DNA from: Bradyrhizobium sp. WSM1417
GTDB taxonomy: Bacteria > Pseudomonadota > Alphaproteobacteria > Rhizobiales > Xanthobacteraceae
NCBI RefSeq assembly: GCF_000515415.1
Contig: NZ_KI911783.1
Location: 7,984,964 to 8,048,963 of the forward strand
Direction of reading: 5' to 3'
DNA: 64,000 nt
Made by a program: the position numbers and the translations under genes
Part shown: piece by piece, positions 54,388-62,339 of the stretch
How positions within the stretch are numbered: the stretch's first letter is position 1
How the letters are laid out: each line of letters starts with the position of its first letter
The notes under the pieces: model-generated
What the model saw: the letters and a program-made list of their open reading frames with translations, nothing else
Told to the model about the DNA's origin: nothing
Databases searched by the model: none

Positions 54388-55890
54388 ATGACGAGCCTGG
54401 CTACGACGTCGACGACGGAAATCAAACCGATCAGGCCTTCGGCGCTGTCGGCAAAGCTCGCGTTGGCATTGGTGCTCACCGCGCTCGCGGACTTTCTGCT
54501 CTACGGGCAGCGATTGGGGCTGTCACTGGTGATCATGGCCATCGCGATCGCCTGCGCCTCGCTGCTCGCCAACCACGCGACGTTGGATCATCGGCGTGCT
54601 GCGATTGGCGGCGCGATCATTGCGCTTGGTCTCGTTCCGGCCGCGGAAGAGCTCAACACGCTCTCGTTTCTAATCCTCGTGGCAGCGCTGGTCGTCGCCC
54701 TCCTGCTCGCGACCAATCCGGAGACGACCGGGCTCGCCGACCGCACCCGCGCGCTGCGAAACTTTGTCCTGATCAATCCCTTCAGGGTCTTCCCCGATGC
54801 ACTTCAAATCTTCAACATGTCGGCACTCACCCGGAGCATCGCACTCTGGCTTCTGCCTGCAGCGCTGAGCACGGTCTTCATCGCACTGTTCGCCGCGGCC
54901 AATCCATTGATCGAGCAGTGGGTGTTCCTGCTCAATCCAAAGTGCATCCTCGACTATGTCAGCTTCCCGCGCGTGCTGTTCTGGACCATGATGCTGTCGC
55001 TGGTCTGGCCGTTCATCCATGTGCGCTGGCGGCGCAGAAAGATTGTCACCACGACCATCGCCGATATCCCCCTGCCGCCGCCGCTGCAGTCGCAAGTCTC
55101 AGCTGAGTTCCTAGGCTCCCCCACCATCCTGCGCTCGCTGATCCTGTTCAACTTGCTGTTCGCGGCGCAATCGATCCTCGATGGCATCTATCTCTGGGGG
55201 CATGTCGCGCTGCCGACCAATTTGACCTATGCGGCCTATGCCCATCGCGGCGCCTATCCGCTGATCGCGACCGCACTACTCGCCGCCGCCTTCGTGCTGG
55301 TGGCCATGCGCCCCGGTGGACCGGCCGAAAAATCAAAGGTGATCCGGCTGCTGGTCTATCTCTGGGTCGGGCAGAATGTGCTTCTGGTCGCGTCCTCCAT
55401 CCTCCGCCTCGACCTCTACGTCGACAGGTACATGCTGACCTATTGGCGCATCGCCGCTTTCATCTGGATGGGGCTGGTGGCACTCGGGCTGATCCTGATC
55501 GTGGCCCGGATCGCGCTCGACCACACCAACCGGTGGCTTGTCGGCGCTAATCTGATGGCGTTAACGATCGTGCTCTATACTGTCTCGCTGGTGAACTTCG
55601 ACGCGTTCATTTCCGACTACAATCTGGCGCACAGCAGTGAAATGTCGGGCAAGGGCATGATGATCGATACCGACTATCTCCTCACGCTCGGACCGCAGGC
55701 GCTGCCCGCGCTCGACAAGGTAATAGCCCATCGCAAGGGCGACGACTGCCTTGCGCGGCGCCGCGATCGGCTTGTAGAAGCTCAGCGGCTGAACATGGTC
55801 TGGCGGGCCTGGAGCTTTCGGAGCTGGCGGCTGCAGCGCCGGCTCGATGCTGGGGCCAAAAGCCAGCCCGGCAATCAGCCGGCGGGCTGA
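54388..55890 (+). CDS. DUF4173 polytopic membrane protein
   Basis: About 500 residues with 11-13 hydrophobic segments, including the family-typical LLYGQRLGLSLVIMAIAIACASLLAN near the N-terminus. LILFNLLFAAQSILDGIYLWG and YRAYAHRGAYPLIA-like segments follow in the middle. The family is of unknown function. The start is uncertain: GTG 54355/ATG 54358 and ATG 54388 are in frame, and the last gives a cytosolic N-terminus without extra residues. It precedes a response regulator by 12 bases and a kinase, so it is probably part of that signalling operon. Confidence 0.85.
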   Translation: MTSLATTSTTEIKPIRPSALSAKLALALVLTALADFLLYGQRLGLSLVIMAIAIACASLLANHATLDHRRAAIGGAIIALGLVPAAEELNTLSFLILVAALVVALLLATNPETTGLADRTRALRNFVLINPFRVFPDALQIFNMSALTRSIALWLLPAALSTVFIALFAAANPLIEQWVFLLNPKCILDYVSFPRVLFWTMMLSLVWPFIHVRWRRRKIVTTTIADIPLPPPLQSQVSAEFLGSPTILRSLILFNLLFAAQSILDGIYLWGHVALPTNLTYAAYAHRGAYPLIATALLAAAFVLVAMRPGGPAEKSKVIRLLVYLWVGQNVLLVASSILRLDLYVDRYMLTYWRIAAFIWMGLVALGLILIVARIALDHTNRWLVGANLMALTIVLYTVSLVNFDAFISDYNLAHSSEMSGKGMMIDTDYLLTLGPQALPALDKVIAHRKGDDCLARRRDRLVEAQRLNMVWRAWSFRSWRLQRRLDAGAKSQPGNQPAG

Positions 55891-55902
55891 GCGGAGAGAT
55901 TC

Positions 55903-56607
55903 TTGGCGCATCGCATTCTCATCGTCGACGACGAAGGCCATATCCGCGAGGTCATCCGCGTCGCTTTGAAGAAAGCCGGCATGGACGTGATCGAGGCGCG
56001 CGACGGCAAGGAGGCGCTGACCCGCTTTGCCGCCGACAGGCCTGACCTGATCGTGCTCGACATCGGCATGCCCGAATTCGACGGCCTCGACGTCTGCCGC
56101 GAGGTGCGCAAAGCCTCCGACGTGCCGATCCTGTTCCTGTCGGCCCGGGACGAGGAGATCGACCGCATCCTCGGCCTCGAGATCGGCGGCGACGACTACG
56201 TGACGAAGCCGTTCAGCCCGCGCGAGTTGGTGGCGCGGGTCAACGTCATCCTGCGCCGTCTCGGCCCGCGCAATGGCGAGGCCAAGGCGGGGCCGTCGGC
56301 ACTCGCGCAAGGCGGCCTCCTGGTCGATCCCGAGCAGCATGTCGCGTCGTTCGCCGGCACGCCGCTGAAGCTGACTGCGATCGAGTTCGGCATCTTGCGC
56401 GCGTTCCTGACCCGGCCGACCTCGGTGTTCAATCGCGAGCAGCTGATGCGGGCCGCCTACCAGCTCAACATCCAGGTCTCCGACCGCACCATCGACAGCC
56501 ACATCCGCAACATCCGCGCCAAGCTCGCGGCGCTGGCCTGCGACAATGTCATCGAGACCATCCACGGCGTCGGCTTCAAGCTCGGCCGCTGCGAGAAAGA
56601 GGCATGA
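55903..56607 (+). CDS. OmpR/PhoB-type response regulator
   Basis: A 234-residue regulator. The receiver domain has the acidic pocket (VDDEG), phospho-acceptor Asp53 in LIVLDIGMPEFDG and the Lys in DDYVTKPFSP. A winged-helix output domain at about 130-230 carries LTAIEFGILRAFLTRPTSVFNREQLM. The start is TTG 55903 with GGAGAG upstream, just after the DUF4173 stop. The stop overlaps the kinase start (ATGA), so the pair is translationally coupled. The arrangement resembles CreB, but the target genes are unknown. Confidence 0.94.
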   Translation: MAHRILIVDDEGHIREVIRVALKKAGMDVIEARDGKEALTRFAADRPDLIVLDIGMPEFDGLDVCREVRKASDVPILFLSARDEEIDRILGLEIGGDDYVTKPFSPRELVARVNVILRRLGPRNGEAKAGPSALAQGGLLVDPEQHVASFAGTPLKLTAIEFGILRAFLTRPTSVFNREQLMRAAYQLNIQVSDRTIDSHIRNIRAKLAALACDNVIETIHGVGFKLGRCEKEA

Positions 56608-58190
56608 GCGCGGCGCCCGACAAATGGCGGCCATCGCTTACCCTCGTGATCTTCACGGTGCTGGCGACGGTCGGCGTGCTGCCGCTGGTCGGCCTGTTCT
56701 TCTTCCGTCTCTACGACAACCAGCTGATCCGCCAGACCCAGGCCGAGCTGATCGCGCAGAGCCGCGTGCTCGCGACGATCTACGCGCAGGAGATCACGGC
56801 GCGCCTCGACAGCGGCCTGACGCTCGGCGCCGAGGTGCCGACGAACGTGCTGCCTGATCCAGGCGACCAGGTCACCCCGATCCGTCCCGCGCTTGACCTC
56901 ACCGCCAACGACCTGCTGCGGCGGCGGCCAGAGGCGCAAGCCGCTCCACAGCCGCCGCAGCCCGTCTATGTCGAGATCGGCGCAAGACTGACGCCGATCA
57001 TCCGCGAGACCCAGAAGGTGACGCTGGCAGGCTTTCGCATCCTCGATCCCCAAGGCGTGGTGATCGCGGGGCGGCAGGAGGTCGGGCAGTCGCTCGCCCA
57101 TATCGAGGAGGTCGCGGACGCGCTGCATGGGCAATACCGCGCCACCTTGCGCAACCGCGTGCCCGACAAGCCGCCGCCGTCGATCTATTCCTTCAGCCGC
57201 GGCCTCGGCGTCCACGTGTTTTCGGCAATGCCTGTCATCGTCAACAACCGCGTCGCGGGGGTGATCTACACGACTCGGACGCCGAGCAACATCTTCGACC
57301 ATCTCTATCAGGAGCGGGCCAAGTTCGTGCTGGCGGGGCTCGCCGTGGTTTTCGGCACGATCGCGATCGGCCTCGTATTCTCGCGCACCATCACGCTGCC
57401 GATGCGCGAACTGATCGATCGCGCCACCAGAATAGGCCGCGGCGACCGTGAGGCGTTCAGGCCGCTCCGACACTACGGTACGCGCGAGTTCGCGCAGCTC
57501 TCACACAGCTTCCTCGGCATGGCCGAACAGCTGGCGCGGCGCTCAGACTATATCGCGACCTTCTCGGCCCACCTCACCCACGAGCTGAAGTCGCCGCTAA
57601 CCTCGATCAAGGGCGCCGCCGAGCTGTTGCAGGATTCGGTTCAGGGCAAAGCGGGCAGCCTGACGCCGGCCGAGCAGGAGACGTTCATCGCCAACATCCT
57701 GTCGGACACAAAGCGGCTGGAAGCGATGGCGCAGCGGCTGCGCGAACTCGCGCGTGCCGAAGGCCTGCCGCAAAACGAGCGCACGGAATTGGCGCCCGTG
57801 GTTGCCGAACTCAGGAGCCGATTTCCGGCGAGCTCGATCGAAGCCAGCGGCAGCCTCGACCTGATGATCGGCATGTCGGCTGAGAAGGCGCTGATCGTGC
57901 TGTCGCACCTCGCCGACAACGCGATGCGGCACAAGGCCGGGACAATCAGGCTGGAAGTGATCGACGAGCGTACGACCCTGCGTCTGACGGTGAGCAATGA
58001 CGGCGAGCCGATCTCGGCGCCGAACCGCGACAGGATCTTCGACGCGTTCTTCACCACCCGCCGCGACCAGGGCGGCACCGGGATGGGGCTCGCGATCGCG
58101 CGCGCGGTGATGGCGAGCCATGGCGGCTCGATCAGGCTCAAGCCGACCGATCAGGGCGCGGCGTTCGAGCTCCAGTTTCCAATGGGCTAG
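56604..58190 (+). CDS. Membrane sensor histidine kinase
   Basis: A 528-residue kinase. Helix 1 at about 12-34 and helix 2 at about 232-255 enclose a 200-residue periplasmic sensor region. A HAMP-like linker (LPMRELIDRATRIGRGDREAF) follows. The H-box FSAHLTHELKSPLTSIKGAAEL is intact, as are N-box (LADNAMRHKAG), G1/F (RDRIFDAFFTT) and G2 (GGTGMGLAIARAVM). It pairs with the upstream response regulator, CreC-like in layout. The presence of DUF4173 upstream suggests that protein takes part in sensing or is a target. Confidence 0.93.
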   Translation: MSAAPDKWRPSLTLVIFTVLATVGVLPLVGLFFFRLYDNQLIRQTQAELIAQSRVLATIYAQEITARLDSGLTLGAEVPTNVLPDPGDQVTPIRPALDLTANDLLRRRPEAQAAPQPPQPVYVEIGARLTPIIRETQKVTLAGFRILDPQGVVIAGRQEVGQSLAHIEEVADALHGQYRATLRNRVPDKPPPSIYSFSRGLGVHVFSAMPVIVNNRVAGVIYTTRTPSNIFDHLYQERAKFVLAGLAVVFGTIAIGLVFSRTITLPMRELIDRATRIGRGDREAFRPLRHYGTREFAQLSHSFLGMAEQLARRSDYIATFSAHLTHELKSPLTSIKGAAELLQDSVQGKAGSLTPAEQETFIANILSDTKRLEAMAQRLRELARAEGLPQNERTELAPVVAELRSRFPASSIEASGSLDLMIGMSAEKALIVLSHLADNAMRHKAGTIRLEVIDERTTLRLTVSNDGEPISAPNRDRIFDAFFTTRRDQGGTGMGLAIARAVMASHGGSIRLKPTDQGAAFELQFPMG

Positions 58191-58327
58191 ATCGCGAACA
58201 CCCAGGCGGCGACGATGGTGCCGATGGTGACCAGACCGGCGATGGTCCAGCCGGCGGCGTATTCCAGCTCAGGATGACCGGTCGCCCGCATGATCTCTGC
58301 CGGATCGGCGGTATGCTTCTCTGCCAT
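58187..58327 (-). CDS. 46-residue single-helix membrane protein
   Basis: A very short gene on the opposite strand just after the kinase (4-base stop overlap). The product has an acidic N-terminus (MAEKHTADPAEIMRATGHPE) and one hydrophobic helix (about 28-45) ending WVFAI. ATG 58327 has GAGG 8-11 bases upstream on the minus strand, and codon use is coding-like. It resembles in layout the small subunits of respiratory complexes, but I do not recognise the family. It is divergent from the AlkB-like gene. Confidence 0.6.
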   Translation of the reverse strand: MAEKHTADPAEIMRATGHPELEYAAGWTIAGLVTIGTIVAAWVFAI

Positions 58328-58397
58328 GACAGCCTCGCACGTTACTTTCCGCGTCATATGTAAGTCGCATCAGCCACCATTAGGTTCCATCACGGAA

Positions 58398-58976
58398 ATG
58401 CGAGGAATGACGCAGCTTGGTTTGTTCGCCGATCCGCAAACAGGGCCCGCCGGCCTTCGCTATGCCGATGACTTCGTCGAGACCGCCGTCGAGCAGGCGC
58501 TCATCGGCCGCATCGCAGCATTGCCGCTCCAGCGCTTCCAGTTCGGCGCCTTCGAGGGCAACCGCCGGGTGGCGTCCTTCGGCTATCGCTATGACTACAC
58601 ATTGCAGCGGCTGGCCGAGGCCGAGCCGATCCCGGACTGGGTGCTTCCTGTCGCGCGGCAGGTCGAGGCATGGGCGGGGCTCGCCGGCGGCAGCGTGCGG
58701 CAGGTGCTCTGCACCGAATACGAGGCCGGCGTCGGCATCGGCTGGCATCGCGACAAGCCGCACTTCGACAAAATCCTCGGCCTGTCGCTCGGCTCGTCCT
58801 GCAAATTCCGCTTCCGCCGCCGTAGCGGCGACAAATGGGAGCGCCATACGCTCGAAGCCCGGCCGCGCTCGCTTTACATGATGGACGGCGAGGCGCGGTC
58901 GCAATGGGAGCACAGCATCCCGCCGGTCGAGGCGCGCCGCTATTCCATCACCTTCCGGACGATGAAGCAGGCCTGA
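58398..58976 (+). CDS. AlkB-like Fe(II)/2-oxoglutarate dioxygenase
   Basis: A 192-residue dioxygenase of the AlkB family. The HxD iron ligands are in IGWHRDKPHFDKILGLSLGS, the distal His in WEHSIPPVEARRYSITFR, and the 2-oxoglutarate-binding Arg follows there. YRYDYTLQR and RSLYMMDGEAR are family segments. Such enzymes demethylate alkylated DNA, RNA or proteins. The start is between ATG 58398 and ATG 58407, neither with an ideal ribosome-binding site. Whether it repairs nucleic acid cannot be decided from sequence. Confidence 0.9.
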   Translation: MRGMTQLGLFADPQTGPAGLRYADDFVETAVEQALIGRIAALPLQRFQFGAFEGNRRVASFGYRYDYTLQRLAEAEPIPDWVLPVARQVEAWAGLAGGSVRQVLCTEYEAGVGIGWHRDKPHFDKILGLSLGSSCKFRFRRRSGDKWERHTLEARPRSLYMMDGEARSQWEHSIPPVEARRYSITFRTMKQA

Positions 58977-59204
58977 CCGGCCGGCCAAACAAAAAACGCG
59001 AAAACAATCCCATGCACAGTAGAACGGCCGTGTCGGTGCGAGGCTGGGCCCCGCGGCGTAACCGTTTGACACCTCGGGGCAAAACAGCCGCACCGCGCAA
59101 AGGCGCAAGGCCCGGCGAACTTGCCTCCAATTCGCGTTTACATGCTAATCTGGTTCCGCGCGCTGCCCGGAGGGAAGCCGCGATTGCAGGTCCAGGGAGG
59201 CAAG

Positions 59205-59699
59205 ATGAAAGCCGGTCGATTGATCCTCGCCTGCACCCTCGTCATCGCGACCGCCTCCGGCGTTGCCGATGCCTCCGACGCGACGCCCGCAAAGGTCTCG
59301 GGCTCGACGGCGCTGGCGCTCGCGGGGGTGATCGCGCCGCTGTCATCGGTCCTGTCCGGCGCCGAGAAGAAGGCGATGGCGATGCTGTTCGCCGCCAACA
59401 GCGACATTCCCTACAAGAGGCCGATCGTGGTGACCGCTGATCGAATCGTCTGTCGCGCCGGCAATGTCGACATCACCATCCGGAACTGCGAGGTCACCTT
59501 CGGCAAGAAGACCAGGACGGTGAACGGCTCCACGGCCGGCGAGATCTTCGCCACCGAAGCCCTGGCCGGGATTCCACCCGACGGCGCCGCAGGATCGAAT
59601 TTCGAGAGCCTGACCAAGCTGAGTTGCACGATCGACCCCAACGCCATCCGCCGGAAGGACGGGAGCGGCGCGGATTGCACGTTCCAGCCGGGGAATTGA
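59205..59699 (+). CDS. Secreted hypothetical protein
   Basis: A 164-residue protein with a signal peptide (MKAGRLILACTLVIATASGVADA, cleaved before SDATP). The mature part has four cysteines (IVCRAG, IRNCEV, KLSCTI, ADCTF) that could form two disulphides. AGGGAGG precedes ATG 59205, so the longer frame is not used. No family is recognised. It is followed by another secreted protein gene 135 bases on. Confidence 0.75.
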   Translation: MKAGRLILACTLVIATASGVADASDATPAKVSGSTALALAGVIAPLSSVLSGAEKKAMAMLFAANSDIPYKRPIVVTADRIVCRAGNVDITIRNCEVTFGKKTRTVNGSTAGEIFATEALAGIPPDGAAGSNFESLTKLSCTIDPNAIRRKDGSGADCTFQPGN

Positions 59700-59833
59700 A
59701 CCACGCGTGGAGGACGCGCCGAGAGAACCATGGGTGCCGTGAAATCGCCTCATGACCAGCTAACTAATAAGGCGAATTGAAAAGACGGGCCAAACGCGCG
59801 AGCCCATATCGGGCACGCAGGGCCAACACCGAC

Positions 59834-60763
59834 ATGAAGAATTTTCTCGCATTTTTTCTGATTCTGGGCGTGACGGCAGCCTCCGCACACGGTCCGCTAC
59901 CGATGCGGTCGGCCCCGCCGTCCGATCTCGTCCGGGTCGGCCTCACCGACAACGACACCACCGCGGGCGGCACCGCGCGGCTGTGCGAGCAGGTCACCTT
60001 CTCGCGCGGTCTGCGCTACGGCGAGAGCGAAGCCAATGTGCTTGATGTCGCCACCGCCACGACCAAGGCGGATACGCCGCGGCCGGTGCTGCTGTTCGTG
60101 ACCGGTGACACCTTCACCGGCGACCGCGCCGCGCCGGAGCTGTCGCGCCAGATCCAGGACCAGGCCATGTGCTTTGCCGCCCGCAACGACATGATCGGCG
60201 TGCGCGTCAACTACCGGCTGGCGCCCTCGGCGACGTGGCCGGCGGGTGCGACCGACGTGGCGGCGGCGCTGTCCTGGGTCCACGGCAACATCGACCTGTT
60301 CAACGGTGATGCCCGCGAAATCGTCGCGGTCGGCTACGGCGCGGGCGCCTTCCATGTCGCCACCCTGCTGGCCCATCCCGAACTCCAGACCGACCGCGCC
60401 GATGTCGCGGCGGTCGTGCTGGTGTCCGGGGTCTACCGCGCCGGCAAGGACGCGAGCGACAGCGAGAAGGCCTATCTCGGCAGCGACGCCAGCCAGTACA
60501 CCAAGCGTTCGGTCTTCCCCGGCATCCTCAATGTCGACGTCCCAATCGTGCTGGCCTGGGCTGCGGATGATTCCGCCGGCATCACGGCGCAAGGCGAAAC
60601 CCTGAAGAAGACGCTCTGCGGCGCCGGCCATTGTCCGCGTAGCGCGCTGCTGCGCAGCCGCGACGGCATCGCCAGCGCCTTCGGCCTCGACGGCTCCGGC
60701 GACAGCCTCGCCGAGCCGACGCTGCTGCTGGTGCATCAGCTCGAGGCGCGCGGGCTGCCGTAG
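59834..60763 (+). CDS. Secreted alpha/beta-hydrolase-fold protein lacking the catalytic serine
   Basis: A 309-residue protein with a signal peptide (MKNFLAFFLILGVTAASA). It has BD-FAE/carboxylesterase-like alpha/beta-hydrolase segments: VLLFVTGDTFTG (the oxyanion HGG region is degenerate), VRVNYRLAPSATWPAGATDVAAALSWV and VLAWAADDSAGI. The nucleophile elbow reads VGYGAGAFHVA, so the expected GxSxG serine is glycine. It is probably non-catalytic or uses a different residue, perhaps as a binding or scaffold protein. ATG 59834 gives the signal peptide. No operon partner is clear. Confidence 0.85.
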   Translation: MKNFLAFFLILGVTAASAHGPLPMRSAPPSDLVRVGLTDNDTTAGGTARLCEQVTFSRGLRYGESEANVLDVATATTKADTPRPVLLFVTGDTFTGDRAAPELSRQIQDQAMCFAARNDMIGVRVNYRLAPSATWPAGATDVAAALSWVHGNIDLFNGDAREIVAVGYGAGAFHVATLLAHPELQTDRADVAAVVLVSGVYRAGKDASDSEKAYLGSDASQYTKRSVFPGILNVDVPIVLAWAADDSAGITAQGETLKKTLCGAGHCPRSALLRSRDGIASAFGLDGSGDSLAEPTLLLVHQLEARGLP

Positions 60764-60921
60764 CCGCCCCTCCGTCAGTACGGCTGCCATTTGGCCCGAC
60801 GCGACGAGCAACTTCGAAGCGAGCCGCCAAGACACACGAATGACAAACGCTTGACGTAGATCAACCGGCCTTGCTGCGGAGTGAGCCGACCTCGTTGGGG
60901 GCGAACGACAAGGTGTTGAGC

Positions 60922-62145
60922 ATGGGCGTCACCGGCAGAATGCTGTTCGTTTCGATGATCGCGTTCGCGTCGCTCGGGGCGATGTCCGAGCAACGCGCCG
61001 ATCAACCCACCGCCGACAACGAAATCCGCATCGGCAATGTCATGCCGTACTCGGGACCGCTCTCGGAGTTCGGCGCCATCGGCCAGGCGGAAGCCGCCTA
61101 TTTCGACATGATCAACGCGCGCGGCGGTATCAACGGCCGCAAGATCCGCTTCATCACCCGCGACGACAATTCCGACCCGACGACCGCGCTGGAGCTGACG
61201 CGCAAGCTGGTCGAGACGGACGACGTGCATTTGATGTTCGGCTCGTTCGGCACGCCGGGCAATCTCGCCGCGCGCTGGTACCTGAACGCGAAGAAGATCC
61301 CACAATTGTTCGTCGCCTCCGGCGACGAGGAGCTGAGCCAGGCCAAGGCGTTTCCCTGGACCATGGGCTGGCAGCCATCGTTCCGGTCGGAGGGGCGCAT
61401 CTACGCCAACTATCTCCAGGCCTATTATCCCAGGAAGAAGATCGTGGTGCTCTGGCAGAACGACCAGTTCGGGCGTGCGCTTCTCAAGGGCATGGAGGAA
61501 GGTCTTGGCGATCTGAACCGTCTCGTCCTCGTCGACATCGCCTTCGACATTGCCGATGAGCATCTCGACGGACACGTCTCGATCCTCAAGCGCGCAGGCG
61601 CCGATATCTTCGTCTTTCTCGGCGTGCCGTCGACGGCGTCCAAGGTGATCAAGCTGGCGGCATCAATGAAATGGCGCCCGGTCTTCATCGTCAACGACGC
61701 CTCCGCCTCGATCGCCAACGCGATGGCGCCCGCAGGCCTGGAGAATTCCTCCGGCGTGATCTCGGCGGCCTTCCTGAAGGATCCAAGCGATCCCGCATGG
61801 AAGGACGATCCTGCCATGAAGGACTGGTTCACTTTCATGGACAAGTACCATCACGACGAAAGCACCAACAGCAGCGCTGCACTCTTTGGCTACGCCGCGG
61901 CCGAGGCGCTGACGCAGGTGCTGAAGCAATGCGGCGACGATTTATCGCGCGAGAACATCATGCGTCAGGCGGCTTCGCTGAGGAATTATCAGCCCTCGGT
62001 CGCCCTGCCGAACATCAGGATGAACACCTCGCCAAACAGCTACCTGCCGATCAGGCAGATGCGGCTGGTCCAGTTCGACGGGCGCTCGTGGCAGCCTTTT
62101 GGCGAGGTGATCGAGACGGCGTTTACGGAAGGCGCGGCGCGGTGA
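60922..62145 (+). CDS. Branched-chain amino acid-type ABC binding protein (LivJ-like), orphan
   Basis: About 407 residues with a short hydrophobic signal (MGVTGRMLFVSMIAFASLGAMS). A type I periplasmic binding fold follows, with IRIGNVMPYSGPLSEFGAIGQAEAAYFDMINARGGINGRKIRF in outline and VHLMFGSFGTPGNLA ligand-loop region. These are the marks of LivJ/AmiC-like binding proteins for amino acids, amides or aromatic acids. No permease or ATPase genes neighbour it. AAGGTG upstream supports the start at 60922, although the frame is open to 60871. Confidence 0.9.
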   Translation: MGVTGRMLFVSMIAFASLGAMSEQRADQPTADNEIRIGNVMPYSGPLSEFGAIGQAEAAYFDMINARGGINGRKIRFITRDDNSDPTTALELTRKLVETDDVHLMFGSFGTPGNLAARWYLNAKKIPQLFVASGDEELSQAKAFPWTMGWQPSFRSEGRIYANYLQAYYPRKKIVVLWQNDQFGRALLKGMEEGLGDLNRLVLVDIAFDIADEHLDGHVSILKRAGADIFVFLGVPSTASKVIKLAASMKWRPVFIVNDASASIANAMAPAGLENSSGVISAAFLKDPSDPAWKDDPAMKDWFTFMDKYHHDESTNSSAALFGYAAAEALTQVLKQCGDDLSRENIMRQAASLRNYQPSVALPNIRMNTSPNSYLPIRQMRLVQFDGRSWQPFGEVIETAFTEGAAR

Positions 62146-62157
62146 GGTGATTTGGGC

Positions 62158-62288
62158 AGCGGGAGAGGGTTGGGGAGAGGGTGCATCCACAATCGAGAAT
62201 CCCGAAGAGGAGAAAGCCCTCACCCGGCGCGCGGGACGATGCTTCGCATCGCCCGGACGCGCCGACCTCTCCCGCAAGCGGGAGAGGC
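62158..62288. repeat. Intergenic palindromic element, family F (CTCTCCCGC type)
   Basis: A GGGAGAGGG-rich left part and a 22-base perfect palindrome CCTCTCCCGCAAGCGGGAGAG (at 62266) bracket an internal GATGCTTCGCATC hairpin. It lies between the convergent LivJ-like and cyclase genes. This is a further distinct type in this window. Confidence 0.7.
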
Positions 62289-62339
62289 GACGCACCTGCA
62301 TCTTGGCAACATCCGGGAACGACCCGAGCTGAATTCGGC

